A DNA stretch of 64,000 nt, from the NCBI GenBank assembly GCA_038380795.1, contig CM076280.1, positions 3,893,501 to 3,957,500 of the forward strand, given 5' to 3'. A program made the translations under genes and the position numbers. Every line of letters starts with the position of its first letter. Positions within the stretch are counted from its first letter, which is position 1. Shown here in pieces: positions 47,530 through 58,687 of the stretch. The stretch is from Pyrocephalus nanus (Eukaryota > Chordata > Aves > Passeriformes > Tyrannidae). Under the pieces are notes generated by a model. That model worked only from the letters and a program-made list of their open reading frames with translations. It was not told where the DNA came from and made no database searches.

Positions 47530-50500
47530 ATCATCAAATAGTCAGTTTTTCTGGTCGATACATATCAATGCCGAGGCACAAGACAAGGCACAACCATCAT
47601 ATAAAATCCTTTACAGTAGCAAAATGCTATACTGGTGTGTAACACCCAGATCTGGGCAAAGATCCTTGAGAGTTTCTGATTCTTCTAAAGAATGAATTCT
47701 CTCCTCGTTTCTCACCTGAAATGATGGGCCACCCAGGAGATAAACAAACCAAAGCACAGCGTGGTCAGTTATGACATGCAGGGGTGAAAAACGAGATCCC
47801 CTTCCAAAACTCTGGAATATCCCTGTGGAAAATTTCAGGGGAATTCCCCTTAATCCCTTCCTCGGTCCGTGGGGAAGTAGCCCCTTTGCACGGGGGGGGG
47901 ATGTTCATCACAACCACAGCCCTGGGACCTCCCACACCATCCCAGCAGCCTCCTCTTTGTCATTTGGGTTGGGTTTTACACCTCTAGGCCCTGATCCTGC
48001 CAACATTCCTGTGCTGGATGGTCCATGCAAGCACTCCTTGATTTGGAGGGTTCCTCCCATCACAATGGAATTAAAACATTCCATCCGCTTTTCGATTTGA
48101 GGAATGTGGATTTTACCCCTCCCATCCACCAAATAGGAAAACTGAGCTTGTTTCTTTTCCCCCCTTTGGGTTCTCCCTTTTCCCTTTAGCCACGTGCTCA
48201 GGGACTAAATACAGCACAGGTTTATGTTGGTAGGATTGCAGCTGCATTCCCTAGAGCTTGATTCAAATTTACTTCTGCATCAATGTGGAGAGAAAGTTAA
48301 TGCTTATTTACCAATATTTAGTTTTTAAGGGGAAAGGAAGTGGGGGGGTAAGTGAATTTTTTATCAGTTTGGGCTGTGTTTAGTGTTAGTTTTTTTGGGG
48401 ATCAAAGAGATTGGGGAAGAAAATTCATAAGATCTACAATATTTTGAGCAGAGATAAAAAAAATGTTTTGAGCAGTTGTTAAAAATAATAACAATCATCT
48501 GATATTTCATCTTCCAATGGTTTTGCTCTGAAAAGTGCTTTCATTTTCTTTTCCTACAAAATGGAAAGGTCAAAGCCTGAAATCACATATTTTACCTCCT
48601 CTAGCCCGAGCTGCCTATTTCATTCACCCTTTTTCTCCAGCTTCAATTCTTTTTCTGGTAATGGTTTTAGTTTCAAAACCACCCAAAACAAATCACATCG
48701 TCAGTTGGACCCCAGATTTCAAGGTCACTGGTTCCCATGACCGGATTTCATCACCTTCTCACTAACTTGAAAAAGCTGATGCAGAGACATTTCACATCTC
48801 CAGAAATGCTTTACATTAAACAACATTTTCTGATCCAATAAATACAAATTTCTGAGAACACTTGTGTCCTTAATTAGCCTTAAAAAAACCAATAAATCTG
48901 AGAATCCACAGTTTGGGTTCAGTCTGGTGGAGATATTTCACTTTTAGCTTGACCTTTGTGTTATTTAAGTGGTTTGACTTCATGCCATTGATCTCTGTGG
49001 AGGAATATCTGGGTCAGAATCAGCCTCTAATACTTATTATATTTGATGCTGTTCCAGAAACATTATTAGCACTGAGAAGGAGCGGGGAAAAGGGGGGAAA
49101 ATTTCCACTGGGGGAGGTGTGGGGATTAATATCCCTGCATCACTTTAAAACAAGTAATGCCAGATATATTATTTTATGCCATATAAATTGTGCTGAATGT
49201 GCTAAAAGCCGGTGTGTGTAACAGGGCTGAACTGGACTAAAATAAAACTATTCTAACTGGACTAAAATAACTATTTCTATGCCATGGACAATGACTTGAG
49301 AGAGTCACCTGCACTGAAGCTGCAGCAGGAATGAATTTGCTTGTGAAGTTCATTGTTAGTGTACAGAGGGCACAAATAATGTGCTTTGTGCTAAAAAAAG
49401 GCTGATTGTTGCAATGGGCTTGTAGATTTCTATGTAATATACACAAATATTCATATCTCTGTATACATATGGACATATTCCATAGAATTCCCAGTGCTTT
49501 ATCCACCACTCCTCTCCCCCAGACTTCACATTCTGCATCTCTCAGCCCACCAGGATCAGCTGATGGTGACTGGATACAGTTTTTATGGAACTCTGCTGTC
49601 CAAGCCTACCAGGACTGGGTTGTGCCCTCAGAAAAATGCTACATCATCTCATCTATAGGAAAAAAAAAGAACTTCCTTAGTTACTGGAACTGTCTCAGAA
49701 TAAACAGAATTTCCACTCCAATTTTCTCCAAGGATAAACCAGAATTCATCCAATACAGCACTTCACAGAAGTTTTCCTACCTATTTCCTGGGAATCACCT
49801 GTCCTGGACAGGTCACTTTTAAATCTTCCCTTTATGAGATTGACCACATTTTTTTGTGTGCTCTGCAAGAGCTGCACATTTTGTGTTCTCATGAGTTCAG
49901 ATCCTATTTTGGGCACACAGCCAAGGGGTGAGAAGCTCAGAAGGGTCCAGTGTGGGGTGTTGAGGGAACACTGCAGGAAATCTGAGACATGGAAAGTCTT
50001 AGGGTTTCCCAGAGAATAATTTTGTTGAGGTTTCACCAGGTTTTACCATGGGGTGAGGGGATCTCTGGGCAGTGAAAACAGCCCTGCCTTTAGGCTGAAG
50101 GGATACACAGGGAATAACTGCTCCTCTTTCAGCCTAAAAACAAGGGCTGAACAGCTGGAGGAAACATGGCAGTAAGGACTCAAAGATGGAAGAGAATCTG
50201 CCTAATAAAGACTTAAGAGGATCCTCTGGCCAGGAGTGTTTGTAGGATCACCACCTTTACTTTCTGCCACCTGAACCTGTGCTGAGATGTCACTTTGACT
50301 CTAAGAGAGAAGTTTCCTGTAGGGAATGGCATTTGGATAAGGAGGTGTCCTTACAAGACAGGGCCAAGCAGGCAGGAAAGGTGCCTGTGGGAGAAAGGAA
50401 ATGAAGGACAAGTCAAAGAAAGGATGGGAAACCAAACTGTGATGAGGTTTGGATGAGGGGACACTGTGAAGGGCAGTGCTGTGAACTGGGCCCACAACAA

Positions 50501-51995
50501 CTCAGGGAGAATCTGGAAGCAAGACAGGAGGAAAGGAGGCCAGTCAGGATGTTCTCCTGGCTGCTGTGATGTGTTTGGTGCTGACTCAGGGTGGATAAAA
50601 GAGTGAAGGACTGCGAATCTGGGATCCACAGTAGGGAAGGATGGCCAAAAAGCTTTTTTTTTTTTTTAGATGATTTACTACATAAAAGACCTGCTAGTTT
50701 TCACATCAGCATGAAAGTGCTTACACTAAGCCATGAAGAGGCAGAAATCTGGTGTTGGTTGGACCTCCCCACCTCCTGCTTTGCTCCTCTCCTCCCTCCA
50801 CCCCCAATCTTGGCCTTTCTCTCTGCTCTGTGTTTCAGCTGCACTGCTGACTTTTCCTTGTCAGGTCAAACAGACTTTTAGATGGGAATAAATTTTCTCC
50901 TGCTGGGCAGAGACCTGCAAAGCAGCCTGGTGGCACTGCTGCCTGCAGGATCACACATGGTTTTTACAGCTGGGCTGTCTCCACCTAAGAACTTCTCTGC
51001 CCAGTTCAGCTCCTCAGCTACAACCCCCATCCCCAGTGCTACACTAAGAGCATGAATTTGGGCTCCACCATCACTCTGAGCAGGAATATCAGCTTAGGAA
51101 ATCAAGCCTTGCTGTCATTTCGGGCCAAGAAGTGGAAAAAATGGAGGAAATCCCACAAGGTGAGGCAGGAAAAAGAAAGAGCTGCAGAGGGTGAAGCCTG
51201 GTGGTCTCAGAGCAGCTGGGTGTGAGAACCTCCTGGAAGTTGTGCTGAGCTCACACATTTATCTAAACATTACAATCAAATGTGCTTGGGGCACGCCCCA
51301 AAATCAATAGGATTCCTTTGGTTGACACAGCCTGGGTAAACAGAGACACTTGCTTCAGAAGATGTTGTTAATTTGAAGTTCCCTGTTTTTAGCTGTTCAG
51401 TTTTAGGGAAGGTGGCCACTGCAAGAACAGCCACTGAAAGTCCAGATCTCTGAGCACATGAGTCATTGCCAGGGATGGGTTTGCTGCAGGAGCAGAGGGA
51501 AAGCTGGGGAGTTTCCCTGAGGGACAGTAAGGACTATGCAAACAAACAAGTGCAGGGTGGGAAGTGAGACACTCCTGAGCTCCTCACCTGCCCCTGGCAC
51601 ACCAGGAGCGTGTCTTTGCATCCTTTGACCTTGTGGAGGGACAACTGGTGGTCAACCTTCACCCCTTGAGGTCAGGGGACCACCACTGGCAATGGTTGCA
51701 AGGGGAAGCACCAAGATTTCTGTAGCTGCTTCGCTTGCTTTGCACTAAATATAATGGAAAGCAGATCATTGCAGAGGTTTTTCCCTCAAAATCTCAGTGG
51801 CTGGTTTAAAGGTGTGCAACATTTTGCTGTGTGTCCCTCTCTGCCTTGATTTTTTCTGGTTTCCTATAATCTTAGGACCTGGAGGGGGAGATTCCACTTT
51901 CACTCTGTTGGTGTGTGTTCCCTACATCTTTCACATAACATTTGGAGGCTGAGTGTTGACTTAGAAAACTGTAAACAAATTTTTTTTCTGTTTTT

Positions 51996-51996
<1 letters not shown>

Positions 51997-52031
<35 letters not shown>

Positions 52032-52033
52032 AA
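51997..52033. repeat. T28 A9 homopolymer tract
   Basis: 28 T followed by 9 A on the plus strand, so an A28 run in TNFSF15 transcript orientation, about 0.9 kb downstream of the stop codon. Confidence 0.96.
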
Positions 52034-52439
52034 CAAAAATTTCAAGTAGCTGCTGCGAACCACAAGATATAATTTTAATTTACTTTACAGGGAAGTTGGA
52101 AGGGATTAATTAAGCAGTTAATAATTCACCTGAGCTTTATGTTAGTGCAAAGTACTGAGCGAATCTATTAGTAAGGAAATTATGAAAAGTCATTACCTTT
52201 TAGAACCGAGTAGCTGAAGAAGAGTCATGCAAAACTATACTGGAAGTGCTGGAGAAAGTTCAAACCACTTTTTGTTTCGGAGCTGAAGAAATTGTACAAT
52301 GGAGGTGGAAATAGTGATGGAGCTTAGCTGCAATATTCCAGATCAACATTCCTACCCACAGGCATCAACTGTTCCTCCTTAGCTTACAAAGTTTTGAAAA
52401 ACTTTCAACTCTTACTTTCAAAAGTGCATTTTTTTCCTC

Positions 52440-52735
52440 CAATCAGACTTTCATTTTTCTGGTGTTTTTGTTTGTTTGGTTGTTTGGTTGTTTGGGTTTT
52501 TTGTTTTGTTTTGTTTTGTTTTTAAATTTGGTTTTGGTTCTTTGTTTTTCTTTTGTTTTGTTTGTTTTGGGGATTTTGTCTTTGGTTGTTTTTCCTTTTG
52601 TTGTTGTTGTTCTTTTTTTCTTATTTTGGTTTGGTTTGGGGGTTTTTTGGTTGGGTGGGTGGGTGTTAGGGTTTTTTTCTTCTTTTTTAATGAGGTTTTT
52701 TTTAGGTTGTTTCAGTTCAAGCTGCAGCTTCAGCT
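52440..52735. repeat. G/T-rich low-complexity region
   Basis: Degenerate TTTTG, TTTGG and TTG repeats over about 300 bp. In TNFSF15 transcript orientation this is an A/C-rich tract (CAAAA-like), starting about 170 nt after the stop. The open frames across it are artefacts of the composition. Confidence 0.92.
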
Positions 52736-52902
52736 TTCCCTACCCATTAAATGAAGGCTCCCTCGAGCTGCAGGGGGGTGATGGGGCAGAGGAGGGACAA
52801 CAGCAGGAATCACATCCCAACGCACACCCAACAAAGCCGAAGTCCAACGAGGTCCCCCCAGGGCCCTGAAGGGAAACCCAACCCCCAGCTGCTGCCAGAA
52901 AC

Positions 52903-53330
52903 CTACAGCAAAAAGGCCCCAAAGAAGGTTTTGTGCTCTTTGGTGTAATCCACCAGCTTGATGTCGCTGACGTTGACCATCAGCTTGTCCCCCACTTCCA
53001 AGGAGACCACAGCTCCCAGATAAATGGGCTGGAACCAGCCATTCCAGTTCTCACTGAGGGTCTTGGTGCCTGTCAGCAGCTGGGTGGGCTCGGGGTAACT
53101 GTCAGTGACCTTGGTGATGATCTCAGTGACAGAATTGGGTTTACTGTGGCTCTCAATGGGCCCTCGGAACGTGACCTGAGCATAGACATAGTAGTCCCCA
53201 GACACAGGAATCACCAGAGCGTTGCTGGAATAACTCAGGTTGTTCTTGGTAAAGGCCAGGCCTCGCTTGTCTTCCCACTGCAGGATGGGCAGGTGGTTCC
53301 CCACGGCTCTGCTGAGGTCTTGTCTCTTCA
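52903..53330 (-). CDS. TNFSF15: TNFSF15 (TL1A) terminal coding exon, TNF homology domain
   Basis: This is the last coding exon of a TNF-superfamily cytokine. TL1A is a type II membrane ligand that is shed as a trimer and signals through DR3 (TNFRSF25) to co-stimulate T cells. The exon begins after a pyrimidine-rich acceptor ending CCACAG (AG at 53331-53332), carries two bases of a split Val codon, then 141 codons and TAG at 52903-52905. Diagnostic TL1A blocks are [44 protein letters not shown] and [19 protein letters not shown], ending in KTFFGAFLL, the family's usual C-terminus. Two N-glycosylation sequons are visible (NLS and NVS). No cysteine is encoded, unlike mammalian TL1A, and the loop after TFRG is about nine residues shorter than I recall for the human protein. 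Identity is by recognition of these blocks. TNFSF8 or another TNFSF member is much less likely given the TL1A-specific C-terminal half. Confidence 0.95.
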
Positions 53331-53825
53331 CTGTGGGAGGAAGAGAGAGGGAGAGGAGCTGGGTTAGGTCACTGCAGCCAGGGGTGTGTGCTGGCTGAAG
53401 GGGACAGCTCAGCTCCAGGGGGCACAAAAGAGTTCAATCAGGGTGATCAGAAATAAGGACAGAAACCTTCCTATTTCACAGCTTGACTTGGCTGCAGGCC
53501 AACTGTGCAGTGGGATTTGGTATTTTCCCGATGTCATTTGATTTTACCAAAAGCTCAGAAGACCCCCCCCTGCTGTGCTGGCAGAATGTCCACCATGTGT
53601 CACCAAGCTCTGACACACTCGAGCTTCTCTTCCTGCCAAGTTGCTCCCTGAAGGGGGCTGAGCTTTCTCATCCTCAGGCTTTTCTTCCTGAGTGCTTTCA
53701 ATCAAATCTTTTACTGTAGATTTGCCTTTGTGTCGTTGGATTTTACCAGAATCTCAGAAGACCCCACCGTGCTTCAAGAGGCCCAATTTTGAAGCAGCAC
53801 ATTATATTTAAAACCATTTTTATGT

Positions 53826-53872
<47 letters not shown>

Positions 53873-56800
53873 GCCTTGCTGGGACAAAACCCTGAGCTTG
53901 GTGTCACCCTCAACATTCCTCCAGAGTTTTTCTCAGTCCTGTTGGTAGCTGATTAGAAGCAGAACTCTAAACCAGACCCCACCATCAGTTGATCCAAGCT
54001 GAGGATGCTCCCCAGGCTGCAGAGTATCAGGGGAAGAATCAGGGAATTTCTGCCCTATTCCCTTCACCTCTCCTCGACCACTTAAATGTCTCTCACACCA
54101 CAGCCAGGAGAACAAGCCTCAGAACTTGCATGTTTTTCTGCAGGGAAGCAAGAGTTGTCTCTGCTCTTTACTGGCTGCCTTACATAAAATCCTTGGTAAA
54201 ACCCCAATTGTTGTGGTCAAACACAGGCAGGGGAAAGGAAGAGGGTAAAAACCCGTCAAGATTCTGCCAGGTGTTAAAATGAACCTGGAAATTTAATGAT
54301 GAATGCTTAGAATGACAGAGGGAACTGATTTCCAGGAACTGAGACCTTTTTAATGAGCTTGAGTTATTGTTTAAAGTTAATTTTGATTCAGTATTTGGGG
54401 AAGGGGGGGGGGTGTGGGCAGGGAGACAAACAGAATGCAGGGAAGGGAAGGCTTTGAAATTCCTTTGGCAATAACCGTGAGGTTTATCCTGGGTGAGATG
54501 AGATTTGGAAAAAGGAATGTTCTCAGCTCCCAGGGGCATCCATTCCCTCTCTTGTCTAACAATAACTAATCCATAAGGAGCCCAGAAGGTGCTGGGAGAG
54601 CAATTCCTTGCATATTCTCTGAGTAGCACAACAAAATAATGCCCTTTTTTCCCAGCCTGGCTGTCAGTGCTGCTGAAGAATCAAATCTTTCTAATCTTTC
54701 CCCAGGAAGCAAAGAACACAAGGAGAGTGTTTCTGTGTGTGGGAACACACACAGGGATTGTGGGAGCAAGCCAAGCTAAATTATGGAAATATTATAAGGA
54801 CTATGATGTTTAGAACCAAAGCAGCTTTGCCTGATACAGAGAGAGAGGAATAAAAGAAAGTAAAAGTGAAAGTACTCATGGTCTGCCTTCCTCCTCATCC
54901 ACCTCTGGGTGACAGGGACTGATCTGAGTCCTGGCAGAAGTTCAAGGAGCTTGGAGTCTCTGTAAGATTTACAAGAGCTTGGGGTAACACATCAGAGAGC
55001 AACTCACAGCAGAGGAGAACTTGTTAGAGATGGGAAGGATCAAAATATTTCCAGAAAATGTCTTGGGCTCTTTTCCATCTCGGGAATTTTGGTGTGTGTG
55101 TGGGGGAATTGAAGAGAAGCTGCCTGTGAAATACTCCTGTCTGTGCAGATGACGCATTTCAAATGTCAATGACACTCAATTCCCCAACGTTTCTTATAAC
55201 TAATAGGATCTCAAACGAAGTACATGATTTCAAAACTTCGAGAATTAGGCAAGCTTAACAATTATAACCTCCCTTTTTTTGATAAAGCTCACTCTATTTG
55301 AAGCTCTCTATTTCCAAGTTAATTGATTTTCCCCGTTCTTTCAATACTGGTCAAGAGGAAAAATACATGTTCAAGTAGTACAATACATATTCAAATTGAA
55401 TATAATGTTGAAATACATGTTCAGGTGCCTTTGAATACAATACAGATCCTTTTCTAGCAGAATTTGCACTTTGCACTTGTCATTTATTTATTAATTTCAT
55501 AAAATATGGATCTACACTTCCTGCAAACATACCTATTGTGCTGATTCTCGAGGTAAGTAAAATCTGCTTTTAATAAGGGATTCATTACTACAGTTCCTCC
55601 CACTATAAATTTCTGGCATCCCTTATTTCTCCTGTCCCCAAATCCCTTTTGGTCTAGTCCCTGGCTGGAGGATCCCCATTACTTGTCAGATTTTGAGCAC
55701 ATTTTTGTGGACCTTGGATGCTTTCTCAAATTCTGAGCCCTCCCCAATGTGAGAGTCTAATCCTGAACTCTGCTCTGAGGCTCAGCAAGATATCTGAGTT
55801 CAAACCTCCTGTTGTAGTAAAGCCCTTGTACAACGTGCACAGCAAAATCCCGTGGCTGCAGGGTTTCTACTGCTCAAATTCATGCCCTGAGTATTTAACA
55901 GAGCCCTTAAAAGGTGCTTTGGAACAGAAGGTGATGCTCTCCCCAGATTTCATGATGTTCTTGGGTAGCATTGCACACGGTCAGTGTGAGCCAGGAACCT
56001 TGATGGAATTTTTCCCTCATGGGTCACCCAGCTGAGCCACAGGCTGGTGACAAGAAGGAAGAGTTGCTGGTCTTCATCTTGACCCAAAGTGCAACCAGAT
56101 AAGTGCAGAGGGGATGATGGCAGGGATGGAGCACTCAGAACCACGGGTCCATCAGTGGGGATGGAGAAGAGTCTGAGCTGGGTATTCCCATGGCTCCTGC
56201 CATTGCTCACTAGGTATAACCACCCAGGGAGAGGAGACCTTGGTGCCAGTTTGGATGAGCTCAAAATGCTCAGTGTGTGTTAAAAAGGCCAAGAGCAGGT
56301 GGAGAATTCATTATAAAGAACAGAGACCAAAATGTCGAGTTGTTGATGCCAATTCAGTGCCACATTCCCGTGGAAATGCTCTGGCTACTTCTCATTTCTC
56401 TCACTCCCCTGCTCTCACCTTCAAAAATCCATCCCTGAAACTAGAAAATTACAGAGAGAAGGGAGATCTGCAGAAGATTTCCTGCAGGTGAGGGTTTGTA
56501 GTCTCCCACTTCGGAATGGCTCCTGAGCTGCAGGAATGCAACAAAGATCAGGGGAATAATTATTCCTTTTGGTCTTTCTATGATAAGTCGTGATTTCTGA
56601 GAAAAGAAAACCAGGGTGGAACCCAGAAATTATTGTGCACAGAGTTTGCTATAACAGGAAATGTTTTCTGACTGCAATGTGCTGTTAAGCTTGGAAACTC
56701 ATTGTCACGGGGTACAGCACCAGGAATGTGTTTGGGCCAAGAAAAGGTCAAAGATAAGTCTGTGGATTCGGGATTCCCTGATGCCTACACAGCACAGCAG

Positions 56801-57884
56801 GCTGGGTGTGGGTTTTCTGCCCAGAAAGGACACATAAAACCCCCTTAATTGTGTCTTTTCATGCTCCTTGCCGTGGCCAACTGTGCCCATGTCACAACAC
56901 CAGGCCAACAGGATGGGCACAGCCCCAGGGGGGCTGCTTGGGAACGGTGGTGAAGGAATTTTGGTCGATATGGGGCCCGAGGAAACTTGAAGAAAGCTGT
57001 TGGGTGATTCCCTGTGGCAACTGGGCTTTTGTGCAACCCAGGGGAGTTCCCTGAGCAGAGCAGTGTGTGGCTGCTCCTCTGAGTCACTGCACCAGGAGCC
57101 TCTGGACCTCTTTTGCCACAGAGTCCCCCCTTGGAAACTCGAGCAGAAAGGGTCCTTTTGCTCCTACAAACGTGCACTTGAGTAAAGATGGGATTTTGGA
57201 CAAGGCCAGCTCAGTTTTGGAGCTCTGGAAATGCCCTGTGGCAAAGGGATGAGGACCATCAGGAGGGAGCTTGAGGGTTAGGGAATGAAAACTATGCTGG
57301 GAAAGGAATCAGCCCTGAACTACTGACTGATTGAACCCTGGAGGTGGGTTTGTGTGAAGGATCACACCCTGTCCTGCTTCAGGTTGGAAAGGACACCCTG
57401 GGGCAACACTCAGGGGTTTGGGGGAGCCTCTGCACTGAGCTGGACTCCAGGGAGGGATAAATTGCCTCAGACCAGCTGGAAAATCCTTCAGCACTTCCCT
57501 CTCTTCTCTGGCAATACCTGAATTTTGCAGGTGGGTCGAGCTGGTGAGGATGGAGCTGGGACATGTCTTCCCCTGCCTTTTTTGGGGGATTCATCATCTC
57601 TCTGGGATATCAGGCACTTGTTTAAGCTCAATTACAAGAGCTGCTCATTCAGTGGAAGAAACAGCTTGGAAAAGTGGTGACATTTCTGTCCTTTCCCTCC
57701 CTTGTGGGCCCTTTCCTACAGACACAGCCTGCACTCAATCTGTCATGGTCAGCAAGGCAAAGCTGATGGTTATTTCCCCTGTTTCCTGCAACACCTGATC
57801 CTACCAGATCCATGCAGAACAAGGTTATTACACCACAACATCCATAAGACTCCCAGGAAAGGCTTCAGTGTGGAACAAATTTAC
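53331..57884 (-). other. TNFSF15: TNFSF15 intron 3
   Basis: A 4.55-kb intron bounded by GTAAAT at the donor and CCACAG at the acceptor. It holds an A40 tract on the transcribed strand (53829-53868) and a short internal direct duplication of about 40 bp (near 53531 and 53729). I see no CR1 copy and no further exon in it. Confidence 0.8.
53829..53868. repeat. Poly-T tract (40 bp) in TNFSF15 intron 3
   Basis: An uninterrupted T40 run on plus, A40 in the sense of the gene. No retrocopy body recognised beside it. Confidence 0.97.
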
Positions 57885-57932
57885 CTGTCAGGTGAGCTCG
57901 GGGCTTCTCTGCACTGGAAAGTGTGTCTGTAA
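57885..57932 (-). CDS. TNFSF15: TNFSF15 internal coding exon (48 bp)
   Basis: This short internal exon lies 4.55 kb upstream of the terminal exon. It is too short to show up as a long open frame. On the minus strand the acceptor reads CCCCTCAG and the donor ACAG|GTAAAT (GT at 57883-57884). It starts with two bases of a split codon and ends with one base, so it joins the terminal exon in frame. The residues read TDTLSSAEKPRAHLT, followed by a Val split across the junction. KPRAHLTV is the conserved entry into the TNF homology domain of TL1A. Length, phase, splice sites and the conserved block all agree, so I consider it firm. Confidence 0.9.
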
Positions 57933-57983
57933 CTGAGGGGGAAGAAAAATAAAAGGTGTAAGGGTGTTTGATGCTGTTCAAGT

Positions 57984-58172
57984 CATAGAATCAGAGTCTC
58001 CAGCTCCTGGCCCTGCACAGGATACCCCAACAATCCCTCCCTGTCCCTCAGATCGTTGTCCAAACCCTCCTGGAGCTCTGGCAGCCTTGGGGCTGTGCCC
58101 ACTGCCCTGGGGAGCCTGGTCAGTGCCAACCACCCTCTGGGGGAAGAACCTTCTCCTACATCAACAAGGTAT
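57984..58172 (-). mobile_element. CR1 LINE, 3' end, in TNFSF15 intron 2
   Basis: Starts GTCATAGAATCAGAGTCTCC and continues TCCTGGCCCTGCACAGGATA, CCCCAACAATCCCTCCCTGT, AACCCTCCTGGAGCTCTGGC and AGCCTGGTCAGTGCCAACCA. Inserted in the same orientation as the gene, between the 52-bp and 48-bp exons. Confidence 0.93.
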
Positions 58173-58635
58173 GAGTGGTGATGGTAACACCAAGGAAATG
58201 TGTGCAGGCCCTTTCCATTTCCATAGGGAGTCAGGAATTATCAGCTGTGATCTCTTATTGACACCACTGAGGTGATAAAATCACTTTGTAAACGAGTTTG
58301 TTAGAGCTGCTGGAGGGGGAACAGAGGTGTGGTGTGGAGATTTTGGCACGCAAGGGCTCCCAAATCCCTGCTTTTGTGTGTTCAGGGGGTTACACTGATC
58401 CTGCAGAGCTGCAGGGGAGCTCTGTGCCTGCACTAGACAGAGCACAGCCCCGGGGTTAGAAATGCTCACCCACTGTGCCCCAGTTATCTCCCTGCACCTC
58501 GTCAGGCTTGCCTCTGACTGCCCTGGTTGTTTGGAGGGAGGGATTAGGATTAGGGTGGGGAGAGCAGGAGGCAGCAGCACGTGCTGGGATTGTGTCCAAA
58601 GGTGCTGGGATGGGGGAAAGGTCTGGCAAACTTAC

Positions 58636-58687
58636 CAGCAGCTACTGCCCGTTGCTTCAGAAAGAGGGAGCCCCTCTCCTCTGGGAC
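58636..58687 (-). CDS. TNFSF15: TNFSF15 short stalk exon (52 bp), probable exon 2
   Basis: On the minus strand this segment has a good acceptor (TCTCTCCTGCAG) and a near-perfect donor (GCTG|GTAAGT). It begins in phase 0 and ends with one base, exactly the phase the 48-bp exon needs; the joined codon is GTT (Val). It encodes VPEERGSLFLKQRAVAA with no stop. These residues would be the extracellular stalk between the membrane anchor and the TNF domain, a part of the protein that varies between species. The call therefore rests on phase, splice sites and position rather than similarity. Intron 2 is 703 bp and carries a CR1 copy. If this exon is right, exon 1 must end in phase 0. Confidence 0.75.

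Larger units (their letters stand above)
47505..52902 (-). other. TNFSF15: Inferred TNFSF15 3' untranslated region
   Basis: Downstream of the TAG stop there is no other gene. Reading the minus strand, the first canonical AATAAA I find is at 47524-47529. That gives a 3' UTR of about 5.4 kb, in line with the long 3' UTR of mammalian TNFSF15. It contains an A/C-rich tract close to the stop, an A28 run, and long stretches without recognisable CR1. The extent is inferred from the poly(A) signal only, and no transcript evidence is available here. Confidence 0.5.

Noticed and set aside
52462..52869. 135-codon frame rich in Phe, Leu and Val
   Set aside because: Produced by G/T-rich low-complexity DNA and on the opposite strand to the TNFSF15 UTR.
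52933..53367. 144-codon plus-strand frame
   Set aside because: Antisense shadow of the TNFSF15 terminal exon.
58545..58560. GGATTAGGATTAGGGT, telomere-like
   Set aside because: Only about two imperfect units, not an interstitial telomere array.
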